In this document: positions 1 through 7,982 of the stretch, in pieces
Layout of the letters: the number at the start of each line of letters is the position of its first letter
Numbering within the stretch: position 1 is the first letter of the stretch
Position numbers and translations under genes: made by a program
NCBI GenBank assembly: GCA_035627375.1
Contig: DASPLX010000012.1
Span: 1 to 33,580, forward strand
Reading direction: 5' to 3'
Length of the DNA stretch: 33,580 bases
Source of the DNA: DASPLX01 sp035627375
GTDB lineage: Bacteria; Pseudomonadota; Gammaproteobacteria; Burkholderiales; Burkholderiaceae_D
The notes under the pieces: generated by a model
Seen by the model: only the letters and a program-made list of their open reading frames with translations
Told to the model about the DNA's origin: nothing
The model's database searches: none

Positions 1-1827
1 GATGTAGTAGCGGCCGGCATTACCGAACACTTTCATCGAGGCGTCGCCGTTCACATCCCAGGTCACGCCCAAGCGCGGGGCGATCGTGTTGTCGACCTTG
101 ATGAAGCTGGCGCCCGAGGCGTTGAGGTTGTTGAAGCCTTCGCTACGAACACCGATGCTGGCCAGGATGTTCTTGGTGACTTGGTAGTTGTCTTCGATGT
201 AGAAGGCCTTGTTCTTGTTCTTGAACTTGCCGCCGTTTTCGAGGTGACGAACCTGCACGTACGGAATGGTCGAGCTGGTCGTGTTCGTGTAACCGTTGTC
301 GAGCTGGCCGCCCGGAGCGAGATTGAAGATCTGATAGCGATCGCCGCCCGGGAAGAGCGTGCCGTCGGTGACCTTGTACTCTTCGTTGTCCATGCCGAAG
401 CGCAGCAGGTGTGCGCCCAGTTGCCATTCGGCGTCGAGGCGGAAGGCCGTGCGCTGATCGTTGGCGTTCGGGTCAGCCATGACCGATTGGGTCCAGCAGC
501 CGTAGCGGACGCGGGTGCTGGAGCGGTCGTCACGGACGAACGGGCAGTCGGCGGTCGCGATCTTTTCCTTGCGGTTGTATTTGCCGACGCCGTACATGGC
601 CGACACGGTCAGGTCTTCATTGACCCAGGCGGTGTACTTACCGATGTAGTTTTCGCCGCCGGTAGTGAATACGTCGGTGCCGAGATCGGTGCCTTTTTCA
701 GGATTGAATGCCTTGTTGGCGGTCCAGTGATGGGCTTTATCCTTGTTCTTGTCGCTGAAGTACGTGAACTCGAACAGGTTGTTGTCGTTGATGTTCCAGT
801 CGACCTTGGCCACGTACTGCGGGCTGGTGTTGCGCAGTTCTTCGATCAGCTTGCCGTCGGCCGTGGCGAACCAGTCTTGCTTGATGCTGGCGCCCTGGAT
901 CAAGCCGAACACGAACAGCTTGTCCTTGATCAGCGGACCGCCTGCCCAGATGTTGGTCTTGAGGTCGCTCTTGCCGGTGTCTTGCGCTTGCGGCGCGACC
1001 ATCCACTGGTTGGTCACCGGGCTCTTCTCGGTGCGCAGATAGCGGTCGGACTCGAGTTCCGCCGGCGTGTAGATGATGTTGGCGCCGCCGTGCCACTCGT
1101 TGGTGCCGCGCTTGGTCGTCACGGACAGCACGCCGCCGAGGGAGCGGCCGAATTCCGCGCCGTAGCCGCCGGTCTTGACTTCCTGCTGGGCGATCGCTTC
1201 GAACGGCACTTGGTTGAATGCCACGCCGTTGACCATGTTGGTCACGTTGAAGCCGTTGATGAAGTAGGCGTTCTCGGCCGGCGATGCGCCGCCGAGCGAC
1301 GGCACGTTGCCGGCGCGGGCGCTGGTCTGGCCGATACGGGAGTCGCCGACGGTGGCGCCCGGGGCCAGCAGGGCCACGGCGGTCACGTCACGCAGCACCG
1401 GAATGCGGTCGATCTTCTCTTCGCTCAGGACGGTGGTGGACTCGGGCGACTTGACGTCGATGGTGTTCAGGCGGCCGGTCACGACCACTTGCTGTTCCTT
1501 GGCGCCAGTGAAGTTGGCGGTCGCGCCTTGGCCGGCGGAGACGGAAACGGTACGGTCTTCGGTGGAGCCGTCGGGATACTTGACCTTGACGGTGTAGGTG
1601 CCGGGCGGGAGTTGGCTGACCTGGTAGCCGCCGTCCTTGTCGACCGTGATCTGACGGGACAGACCGAGCGACTTGTTCTCGACGGTGATGGTAGCGCCGC
1701 TGACGGCTTGACCGCCGACCGAGCCCACCGTGGTTTGGGCGAAGGCGACGGAAGACATGCCGGCCGCGAAGGCCATGACCAGCGCGCTGGCCAGCACTGT
1801 CTTCTTCATGCTATTCGTGTTGCTCAT
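1..1827 (-). CDS. TonB-dependent receptor, Oar-like, copy 1 (C-terminus off the left edge)
   Basis: Outer-membrane active transporter that would take up a large ligand using TonB/ExbBD energy. 609 codons are visible. The start is the ATG at 1827-1825, preceded on the minus strand by AGGAGA (1837-1832). Residues 1-30 form a signal peptide ending in a VAFA-type site. About residues 31-113 are a carboxypeptidase-regulatory-like (Ig-like) domain with DKDGGYQV and LPPGTYTV motifs. A plug domain follows, with VVVTGRLNTIDVKSPEST and RIPVLRDVTAVALLAPG, then the first part of the beta barrel. The reading frame is open to base 1, so the last several hundred residues of the barrel lie outside. It is a tandem paralogue of the receptor at 2486-5422 and shares long near-identical stretches with it; the stretch between about nucleotides 230 and 500 differs most. 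The domain layout is that of Oar-like receptors. A peptide ligand is inferred from the neighbouring genes. Confidence 0.93.
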   Translation of the reverse strand, partial: MSNTNSMKKTVLASALVMAFAAGMSSVAFAQTTVGSVGGQAVSGATITVENKSLGLSRQITVDKDGGYQVSQLPPGTYTVKVKYPDGSTEDRTVSVSAGQGATANFTGAKEQQVVVTGRLNTIDVKSPESTTVLSEEKIDRIPVLRDVTAVALLAPGATVGDSRIGQTSARAGNVPSLGGASPAENAYFINGFNVTNMVNGVAFNQVPFEAIAQQEVKTGGYGAEFGRSLGGVLSVTTKRGTNEWHGGANIIYTPAELESDRYLRTEKSPVTNQWMVAPQAQDTGKSDLKTNIWAGGPLIKDKLFVFGLIQGASIKQDWFATADGKLIEELRNTSPQYVAKVDWNINDNNLFEFTYFSDKNKDKAHHWTANKAFNPEKGTDLGTDVFTTGGENYIGKYTAWVNEDLTVSAMYGVGKYNRKEKIATADCPFVRDDRSSTRVRYGCWTQSVMADPNANDQRTAFRLDAEWQLGAHLLRFGMDNEEYKVTDGTLFPGGDRYQIFNLAPGGQLDNGYTNTTSSTIPYVQVRHLENGGKFKNKNKAFYIEDNYQVTKNILASIGVRSEGFNNLNASGASFIKVDNTIAPRLGVTWDVNGDASMKVFGNAGRYYI

Positions 1828-2011
1828 TGTTTCTCCTAAGTGTTTTATTTGTGAAACTCCACCTCTACAGCTTTGTCCCGTGGCATGTTGTCCCCGATTG
1901 ACAAAACCAAACATCACAAACTCCTTCGATGTTTGACCACCTTGTTTATCCGCGTGGTAAACGGCATCGGAAAAATTATTTCTGGTTTGAAAATAAATTT
2001 TCGTGCCGTGT

Positions 2012-2040
2012 ATGGAAACATTCCATGAAATCAATGTCAA
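2012..2040 (-). promoter_or_regulatory. Candidate promoter/operator of receptor copy 1
   Basis: On the minus strand TTGACA (2040-2035) is followed after exactly 17 bp by TTCCAT (2017-2012), a weak -10 match. The block is repeated upstream of receptor copy 2 (5626-5654) with the same spacing. The -10 region overlaps an inverted repeat ATGGAA-ACA-TTCCAT (2012-2026), which could be a regulator site. If it is the promoter, the leader is about 180 nt. Conservation between the copies supports a function; assignment as a sigma-70 promoter is inference. Confidence 0.42.
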
Positions 2041-2101
2041 TGCGAATGCGACGAAAACGGCATAAAAAACAACAGTAAATTTTGTGCAACATCAATTCCG
2101 G

Positions 2102-2134
2102 CAAATTTTCGCTGCATAGCACCAAATTTTCGCT
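2102..2134. repeat. 12-bp direct repeat, 21-bp period
   Basis: CAAATTTTCGCT occurs at 2102-2113 and again at 2123-2134. The two starts are 21 bp (two helical turns) apart, the geometry of many regulator sites. It lies about 275-310 bp upstream of the copy 1 start. A function is not shown. Confidence 0.45.
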
Positions 2135-2378
2135 AGGGGCCTGAAAACAAAGGAAATTATTCTTTCAAGTCTGACATGCAAGCATGCCGTAGGACCGTTT
2201 TGCAAGGGATTGAAGAGAAGTAATGACTGCGCGCACCCTGATTTTTCGTTATGAAAATAAATTTGCACATTGATAAATCGCAAGGTTTTCGTATAGCGAA
2301 ATCATGCGTCAAGGCAGGCGGTTCTTGAGGGAGGAAGGCGGGCACCCGGTATGCGGGGGGAAACCGAGGGAGGCCTCT

Positions 2379-2417
2379 AAAATAAAAATGCCGTTCGGCC
2401 TGGGGCCGAACGGCATT
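2379..2417 (-). terminator. Intrinsic terminator of receptor copy 2
   Basis: A perfect 14-bp inverted repeat, AATGCCGTTCGGCC (2387-2400) and its complement (2404-2417), with a 3-nt loop. Read on the minus strand it is followed by a T-rich tract (2386-2379). It lies about 70 bp past the stop codon of the gene at 2486-5422, so it ends that transcript before the copy 1 promoter region. Confidence 0.88.
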
Positions 2418-2485
2418 GCGCAGACAGGGAGTCGCGCCTCCGGAACCGCATCCCCGGGCGAGGATGCCGGCCCCGGAGCCGGGTT

Positions 2486-5422
2486 TTAGAACTCGTATTG
2501 CGCGGTGAAGCGGAACTTACGGGGCGGCTGCCACGACCACGGCTCGCCGTAGCGCGGACCGGGCGTGCCGCGCGGACGCTCGCCGGTCTCCAGCACCGAG
2601 CGCAAGCCATTCTCGTTGAGGACGTTCAGCACGTCGATCTGGAACATCAGGCCTTTTTGCCACTTCGGCGTATAGGTCAACTGCAGGCCCAGATCGCGGG
2701 TCCAGGGCAGGCGGCCGGCGGTGCCGCGCGGAACCAGTTTGCCGAGGCACCAGAACGATACCGCGCCGTACTGGATCGAGACGGTATCCAGATTGCCGGC
2801 ATAGTAGCCGAGGCAGTTCTTCGGACGGCCGCTCTGCACCATCAGGTTGGCGCCGAAGCGCCACTCGTCGGCCACCTGATAGGAACCGAACAGCTTGAAG
2901 GTGTGGCGGCGGTCGTTCGGCAGGTAGCCGTCGGAACCCTCCATCAAGCCGGGGTAATCCCAATCCGTGGTCAGGCCGGCGTCGTCCTGGCCGGTGTCGG
3001 ACTTCACGTAACCTTCGGCGTTACCCTTGGAGAAGGCCAGCACGTAAGAGCCTTGCAGGCTCCACTTGCCGTCCCACGGACGCTCGAAAGTCAGTTCGAG
3101 CGCGTCGTAGGTACGCTTCGGCTGGGGGAACTTGAGCGCCGCCGCGGGGATGGTCACCGGCGTCAGCTTGCCGTCGCCCAGATCGACGTTGGCCGTCAAG
3201 TCCTTGCCCGGGTTGTACAGGAAGCAATGATCGACGGTGCCGGCAATCGCATCGGCCTGCGCCTGAGTGTAGCCGTTGGCGAGCGCCCATTCGAGCGCCT
3301 GCTCGCCGCCGCACACGTCGTCCATCACGCTCTTGAGCTTGCGGTGCGTGTACTTGGCGCCGACCGACCAGCGGTTCGCCAAGGCCTTTTGCATGCCGAC
3401 GATGAATTCATCCTGGTACATCGGCTTCAAGTTCGGATCGACGACGGTGCGCGGATCCTTGGCCGTGCCGTTCTGCACCATCAGCCGGCTGCCCAGTTGC
3501 TGGCCCAGGACCGGCAATTGGTAGCGGTCGTTGGTGAACGTGCCGTTCCAGACGTAGAAGTCGTGATAATCGGTCTCGGCGCCGGCCAGACGGACGTTGG
3601 TGTTCGACATCACCGGGATGTAGTAGCGGCCGGCATTACCGAACACTTTCATCGAGGCGTCGCCGTTCACATCCCAGGTCACGCCCAAGCGCGGAGCGAT
3701 CGTGTTGTCGACCTTGACGAAGCTGGCGCCGGAGGCGTTGAGATTGTTGAAACCTTCGCTACGAACACCGATGCTGGCCAGGATGTTCTTGGTGACCTGG
3801 TAGTTGTCTTCGATGTAGAAGGCCTTGTTCTTGTTCTTGAACTGGCCGCCGTTCGCGAAATGGCGGATATCCACGTAGGCGGTGTCCGGACCGGTATGGA
3901 CATAGCCGTTGTCCAGTTGGCCGCCGGTGCGCAGCGTGTTGATGATATAGCTCGCGCCGCCCGACGAGACCGAAGCGTCGATCACCTTGTATTCCTCGTT
4001 GTCCAGGCCGAAGCGCAATTGGTGGGCGCCCAGCTGCCATTCGGCGTCGAGACGGAAGGCCTTGCGCTGATCGCCGGCGTTGGGATCGTTCACCGCCGTC
4101 GCGGTCGAGCAGCCATAGCGGACGACCGGAGAGGCGCGATCGTCACGGACCAGCGGGCAATCGCCGGCCGACAGCTTTTCGTTGCGGTTGTACTTGCCGT
4201 GGCCGTACATGGCCGAGACCGTCAGGTCTTCATTGATCCAGGTGGTGTATTTGGCGATGTAGTTCGTGCCGCCGGTGGTATACACGTCTTCGCCCAGATA
4301 GGCGCCCTTGGTCGTGTCGTATTTGTTCACGGCCCGCCAGTTGCGCTGCTTGTCCTTGGCCTTGTCGCTGAAGGCGGTGAATTCGAGCAGGTTATCGCTG
4401 TTGATATTCCAGTCGATCTTGGCCAGGTACTGCGGCGTGCTCGACTTCAATTCTTCCACGCGGTCGACGAAAGTCGTTTCGCGCTTGACGTTGGCGCCCT
4501 GGATCAGGCCGAACACGAACAGCTTGTCTTCGATCAGCGGGCCGCCGGCCCAGATGTTGGTCTTGAGGTCGTCGGTGCCGCCCGGCTTGCGGGTCAGCAT
4601 CCAATCGCCCGTCACCGTGCTCTTCTCGGCGCGCAGCGGGGCCGACTCGAACGATTTGGGCGTATAGATCACGTTGGCGCCGCCATGCCATTCGTTGGTG
4701 CCGCGCTTGGTCGTGATCGACAGCACGCCGCCGAGCGAGCGGCCGTATTCGGCGCCGTAACCGCCGGTCTTGACCTGCTGCTGGGCGATCGCTTCGAACG
4801 GCACCGTGTTGTATGCCACGCCGTTGACCATGTTGGTCACGTTGAAGCCGTTGATAAAGTAGGCGTTCTCGGCCGCCGAGGCGCCGCCCAGCGACGGCAC
4901 GTTGCCGCCGCGCAGCGTGGTCTGGCCGATGCGGTTGTCGCCGACGACCGCGCCTGGAGCCAGCAAGGCCACGGCGGTCACGTCACGCAGCACCGGAATG
5001 CGGTCGATCTTCTCTTCGCCGAACACGGTGGTGGATTCGGGCGATTTGACGTCGATGGTGTTCAGGCGGCCGGTCACGACCACTTGCGTTTCCTTGGCGC
5101 CGGTGAAGTTGGCGGTCGCGCCGACGCCCGCAGCGACGGAGATGGCGCGGTCTTCGGTGGAGCCGTCGGGATACTTGACCTTGACGGTATAGGAGCCGGG
5201 CGGCAGTTGGCCGACTTGATAACCGCCGTCCTTGTCGACCGTGATCTGGCGCGACAGGCCGAGCGCTTTGTTCTCGATGGTGATGGTGCTGCCGCTGACG
5301 GCCTGGCCGCCGACCGAGCCCACCGTGGTCTGGGCGAAGGCGACGGAAGACATGCCGGCCGCGAAGGCCATGACCAGCGCACTGGCCAGCACTGTCTTCT
5401 TCATGCTATTCGTGTTGCTCAT
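2486..5422 (-). CDS. TonB-dependent receptor, Oar-like, copy 2
   Basis: Complete outer-membrane TonB-dependent transporter of 978 residues. The start is the ATG at 5422-5420 because AGGAGA lies at 5432-5427 and the signal peptide (residues 1-30, MSNTNSMKKT to VAFA) begins there; the frame stays open about 70 codons further upstream without protein character. About residues 31-113 are a carboxypeptidase-regulatory-like domain. The plug follows (VVVTGRLNTIDVKSPEST, RIPVLRDVTAVALLAPG), then a large beta barrel. The protein ends in YEF; a terminal aromatic residue is the usual signal for BAM-dependent outer-membrane insertion. It has its own terminator (2379-2417) and a leader of about 200 nt. 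It is divergently oriented to the binding-protein genes starting at 6159, which suggests shared regulation. Family assignment is firm; the ligand is unknown, and peptide uptake is inferred from the locus. Confidence 0.96.
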   Translation of the reverse strand: MSNTNSMKKTVLASALVMAFAAGMSSVAFAQTTVGSVGGQAVSGSTITIENKALGLSRQITVDKDGGYQVGQLPPGSYTVKVKYPDGSTEDRAISVAAGVGATANFTGAKETQVVVTGRLNTIDVKSPESTTVFGEEKIDRIPVLRDVTAVALLAPGAVVGDNRIGQTTLRGGNVPSLGGASAAENAYFINGFNVTNMVNGVAYNTVPFEAIAQQQVKTGGYGAEYGRSLGGVLSITTKRGTNEWHGGANVIYTPKSFESAPLRAEKSTVTGDWMLTRKPGGTDDLKTNIWAGGPLIEDKLFVFGLIQGANVKRETTFVDRVEELKSSTPQYLAKIDWNINSDNLLEFTAFSDKAKDKQRNWRAVNKYDTTKGAYLGEDVYTTGGTNYIAKYTTWINEDLTVSAMYGHGKYNRNEKLSAGDCPLVRDDRASPVVRYGCSTATAVNDPNAGDQRKAFRLDAEWQLGAHQLRFGLDNEEYKVIDASVSSGGASYIINTLRTGGQLDNGYVHTGPDTAYVDIRHFANGGQFKNKNKAFYIEDNYQVTKNILASIGVRSEGFNNLNASGASFVKVDNTIAPRLGVTWDVNGDASMKVFGNAGRYYIPVMSNTNVRLAGAETDYHDFYVWNGTFTNDRYQLPVLGQQLGSRLMVQNGTAKDPRTVVDPNLKPMYQDEFIVGMQKALANRWSVGAKYTHRKLKSVMDDVCGGEQALEWALANGYTQAQADAIAGTVDHCFLYNPGKDLTANVDLGDGKLTPVTIPAAALKFPQPKRTYDALELTFERPWDGKWSLQGSYVLAFSKGNAEGYVKSDTGQDDAGLTTDWDYPGLMEGSDGYLPNDRRHTFKLFGSYQVADEWRFGANLMVQSGRPKNCLGYYAGNLDTVSIQYGAVSFWCLGKLVPRGTAGRLPWTRDLGLQLTYTPKWQKGLMFQIDVLNVLNENGLRSVLETGERPRGTPGPRYGEPWSWQPPRKFRFTAQYEF

Positions 5423-5586
5423 TGTTTCTCCTAAGTGTTTTAGTTTTCGACCTGCCGCTGTGGCAACGTCTTCGGTGTTCCCGAGCGCCCTGGGGGAGGC
5501 GGAGCGATCCAGCGGAAGGGCGACCATCCCTGCTTTTGGCAAGAAACCGAAGCCCCGTCCTTGCCAGCCGGCATGTTTGGCCGGCC

Positions 5587-5620
5587 TTACGGTAAATATA
5601 TTTACTTTATATTTCCGTAA
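5587..5620 (-). promoter_or_regulatory. AT-rich hairpin in the leader of receptor copy 2
   Basis: TTACGG (5587-5592) pairs with CCGTAA (5615-5620), and the stem continues inward as AAATAT/ATATTT with one bulged base. Nested in it is a perfect 14-bp palindrome, GTAAATATATTTAC (5592-5605). The two pairings exclude each other. It lies between the candidate promoter (5626-5654) and the start codon. It could be a regulator site or a leader RNA structure. Nothing similar was seen in the copy 1 leader. Confidence 0.4.
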
Positions 5621-5625
5621 TATTG

Positions 5626-5654
5626 ATGGAAACATCCCGTTGAAACGATGTCAA
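5626..5654 (-). promoter_or_regulatory. Candidate promoter of receptor copy 2
   Basis: Minus-strand TTGACA (5654-5649), a 17-bp spacer and TTCCAT (5631-5626), matching the block upstream of copy 1. Similarity between the two upstream regions continues further upstream (about 5673-5701 against 2060-2088, sharing AAAAACAAC and TGTGCA), so an 80-90 bp control region appears to have been duplicated with the gene. The -10 match is weak. Confidence 0.42.
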
Positions 5655-5862
5655 TCCGCACGGCAACACCCTGCATCGGAAAAACAACGCAGGAATGTGC
5701 ATAGGAAAAGCAGCGTTTGGCACGCAACGGAGACACGCTTTCCGTGAGCTTTTGATGTGACATGCCAGTTGGGGCGCGGCGCGGCTTGCCTGTTATGCAA
5801 AAGAAGACAAGGCGGGAAAAGCTTTTGCGGAACGTCAAGTTTTGTTGCCGTTATGGGAAGCT

Positions 5863-5877
5863 GCACAAGCTTTGTGC
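5863..5877. promoter_or_regulatory. Inverted repeat GCACAA-GCT-TTGTGC
   Basis: Two perfect 6-bp arms separated by 3 bp, roughly midway in the divergent intergenic region. Size and symmetry fit a dimeric repressor or activator site that could act on either side. No regulator gene is present in the window to pair with it. Confidence 0.35.
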
Positions 5878-6158
5878 GCAGCAGCATGAAAAAAAATTTG
5901 CACGATGCTCCAAAAGCCATCCAGTTGCGTTATGGTTACGCCCTTTCAGGCCTCGGCTCGTTCGCGGCTGGGTCGGTTTTTATCTATTGAAATCCGGTTT
6001 GCCGGTTGTTTTCGGCCGAAGACGCCGTAGTTTCGCCGGCAAGCGACACGCCCGCCCGAGGCGGTGGCGACGGCGGCTGCCGGACGGGATGTGGATCGGG
6101 AAGCCGCGCGGCGGCGAATCGATCGGACGCGACGACGGCATAAAGAAGGTGTCGACTG

Positions 6159-7925
6159 ATGTGGAACAAAATTAAGCGCAGCTTGATCGGCGTTTTGCTT
6201 CTGGCGAGCACGGCTTACGCGGCCACTCCGGCCGATCCCGCGAAAGTGTTGCATGCGGTATTCGAAGCGGACGGCGACGGCTTCGATCCGGTTCGCTCCA
6301 TCAATTACTATTCCGGCTTCATCATCGAGACGGTCTTCGAGCCCTTGCTCGGCTACGACTATCTCGCGCGGCCGGTGAAGCTGGTGCCGAAGACCGCCGA
6401 AGCGCTTCCGGAAGTGAGCGATGGCGGCAAGACCTATGTCTTCCGCTTGAAAAAGGGGATTTATTTCAGCCCGGATCCCGTTTTCAAGGGCAAACGGCGA
6501 GAACTGACCGCCGCCGATTACGTCTACAGCTTCAAGCGGGTGCTTGATCCGCGGAACCGTTCCCAGATCGCCAGTTTCCTCGAGGGCAAGATTGTCGGCC
6601 TCGATGCGCTCGCCGCCCAGGCCAAGAAGACCGGTCGCTTCGACTACGACGCCCCGGTCGTCGGATTGCAGGCCGTCGACCGCTATACCCTCAAGATTCA
6701 ATTGACCAAGCCGGACTACAACTTCCAGTATGTCGTCGCCTACGGCGGCCTGGGCGCCGTGGCGCGCGAAGTCGTCGAGGCCCATGATGGGGAGATACGC
6801 CCGCATCCGGTCGGCACCGGTCCTTACATGCTGCAGCAATATGTTCCGCACAGCAAAATCGTCCTCGTGGCCAATCCGGAATACCGCGGCTTCACCTGGG
6901 ATTTCCAGGCGGCCGAGCCGGGCGACGAGAAACTGGTCAATGAGATGCGCGGCAAGAAAATGCCGCAGATCGGCCGGGTCGAGATCAGCATCATCGAGGA
7001 AGAACAGGCGCGCTGGCTGGCATTCCAGGACAAGCAGCTCGATATCGACTTCCTGCCGCAACTGGCCGCGCCCAAGGTGATGGACGGTTCCAGGCTCAAA
7101 CCGGAATTCGAGCAGCAGGGCATCCGCCTGTCGCGCCTGGTGCAGGCGGGGGTCGTCTTTACGCTTCTCAATTTCAATGATCCCGTGCTCGGCGGTTTTA
7201 CGAAGGAGAAGATTGCCTTGCGCCGCGCGATCATCATGTCCTACGACACGGACGAGGAAATCTCGCTGATCCGCAACGGGCAGGCGATCAAGGCGCAGAT
7301 GATCTTCCCGCCGAGCGTCGCCGGCCACGATCCGAATTACCGCAGCCTGAACCAATACAATCCGGAACTGGCGAACAAGCTGCTCGACAAGTTCGGCTAT
7401 AAGCGCGGCGCCGATGGCTATCGCACCATGCCCGACGGCAAGCCGCTCACGGTCAAGATCCATCGCGAACCGGCGCGGGTCTATCAAGAGAGGGCCGAGC
7501 TATGGAAGCGCGGGCTGGACCGCATCGGTATCCGCTCGGACCACCCGGTCAGCAACTTCGCCGACAACCAAAAGGCCGCCATCGAATGCCGGCTGATGAT
7601 GTGGGGCAGCGGATGGAACGCCGACTTCCCCGACGGCGAGAATTTCCTGCAGCTCCTGTACGGCCCGAATTCGGGGCAAGGCAATCAATCCTGCTATCGC
7701 TCGCCGGCGTTCGACGCCATGTACGACCAGGCAATGCAACTGCCGCCCGGCCCGGAGCGCAACCGGTTGTATGCCCGGATGAACCGCCAGATGGAAGTCG
7801 ACGGCGCCTGGTCCGTCAACGTGTGGCGGATCCGCAATTACGTCGCGCAGCCATGGGTGAAGGGTTTCAAGAAACATCCGATTCTCCACGCCGAGTGGCA
7901 ATATCTCGACCTGGAGAAGCGCTGA
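6159..7925 (+). CDS. ABC transporter solute-binding protein, family 5 (first of seven)
   Basis: Periplasmic peptide-type binding protein (SBP_bac_5 fold), 588 residues. The ATG at 6159 follows AGAAGG and opens a signal peptide ending at about residue 21 (STAYA). The mature protein carries the signatures shared by all seven copies: a DP(A/N)KV start, YDYLARP, GKTY-F-LKKGI-F-PDP, ADY-YS-KR--DP, HPVGTGPYML, MPQIGR-EISIIEEEQ, GY-RG-DGYR-MPDGKPL and a KHPI-H-EW-YLD end. Cysteines 477 and 512 correspond to a pair conserved in every copy. Together with the seventh copy it differs from the middle five: it keeps FPDGENFLQLLYGPNSGQ near the C-terminus, which looks like the more ancestral form. It heads the rightward cluster and lies 57 nt before the second copy. 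The ligand is not predictable; peptides are expected from the family and context. Confidence 0.94.
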   Translation: MWNKIKRSLIGVLLLASTAYAATPADPAKVLHAVFEADGDGFDPVRSINYYSGFIIETVFEPLLGYDYLARPVKLVPKTAEALPEVSDGGKTYVFRLKKGIYFSPDPVFKGKRRELTAADYVYSFKRVLDPRNRSQIASFLEGKIVGLDALAAQAKKTGRFDYDAPVVGLQAVDRYTLKIQLTKPDYNFQYVVAYGGLGAVAREVVEAHDGEIRPHPVGTGPYMLQQYVPHSKIVLVANPEYRGFTWDFQAAEPGDEKLVNEMRGKKMPQIGRVEISIIEEEQARWLAFQDKQLDIDFLPQLAAPKVMDGSRLKPEFEQQGIRLSRLVQAGVVFTLLNFNDPVLGGFTKEKIALRRAIIMSYDTDEEISLIRNGQAIKAQMIFPPSVAGHDPNYRSLNQYNPELANKLLDKFGYKRGADGYRTMPDGKPLTVKIHREPARVYQERAELWKRGLDRIGIRSDHPVSNFADNQKAAIECRLMMWGSGWNADFPDGENFLQLLYGPNSGQGNQSCYRSPAFDAMYDQAMQLPPGPERNRLYARMNRQMEVDGAWSVNVWRIRNYVAQPWVKGFKKHPILHAEWQYLDLEKR

Positions 7926-7982
7926 GCCGCATCCGCCAGCCGCTCATGCGAATCGATCCATAAGAATCAGGGGACCAGACAT

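Larger units (their letters stand above)
1828..2485. other. AT-richer intergenic region between the two receptor genes
   Basis: 658 bp without a convincing gene. It is clearly more AT-rich than its surroundings. It holds the leader and candidate promoter of receptor copy 1 (2012-2040), a short inverted repeat GAAAAT-AA-ATTTTC (1989-2002), a 12-bp direct repeat (2102-2134), a 13-bp repeat TGAAAATAAATTT (1988-2000 and 2252-2264), and the terminator of receptor copy 2 (2379-2417). The short ORFs here have no ribosome binding site or recognisable protein character. Confidence 0.7.
5423..6158. other. Divergent intergenic region between receptor and binding-protein genes
   Basis: 736 bp without a convincing gene. 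It holds the leader and candidate promoter of receptor copy 2, the palindrome and hairpin at 5587-5620, an inverted repeat at 5863-5877, and presumably the promoter of the rightward cluster. I could not find a convincing -35/-10 pair for that promoter. Several ORFs cross the region on both strands, but none has a good ribosome binding site or protein-like composition. Confidence 0.6.

Noticed and set aside
2092..2345. Two overlapping minus-strand small ORFs upstream of receptor copy 1
   Set aside because: AT-rich promoter-like sequence, no good ribosome binding site, and Cys/Phe/Ile-rich translations without a pattern.
1..5422. Repeated sequence that might suggest a CRISPR array or assembly duplication
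   Set aside because: The repeated stretches are homologous coding parts of two receptor genes with scattered differences and distinct intergenic DNA. No short regularly spaced repeats exist.
2498..5434. 978-residue open frame opposite receptor copy 2, with similar long frames at 181-1839 and, on the minus strand, 15144-18818
   Set aside because: These mirror real genes codon for codon. Strong third-position GC bias keeps the opposite frame open. The translations are Val/Ala/Gly/Asp/His-rich with no domain motifs, and the sense genes have signal peptides and family motifs.
5757..6175. Possible small genes in the divergent intergenic region (for example 5762-6175 plus, 5602-5838 minus)
   Set aside because: No ribosome binding site, basic low-complexity translations, several overlapping frames, and one runs into the first binding-protein gene.
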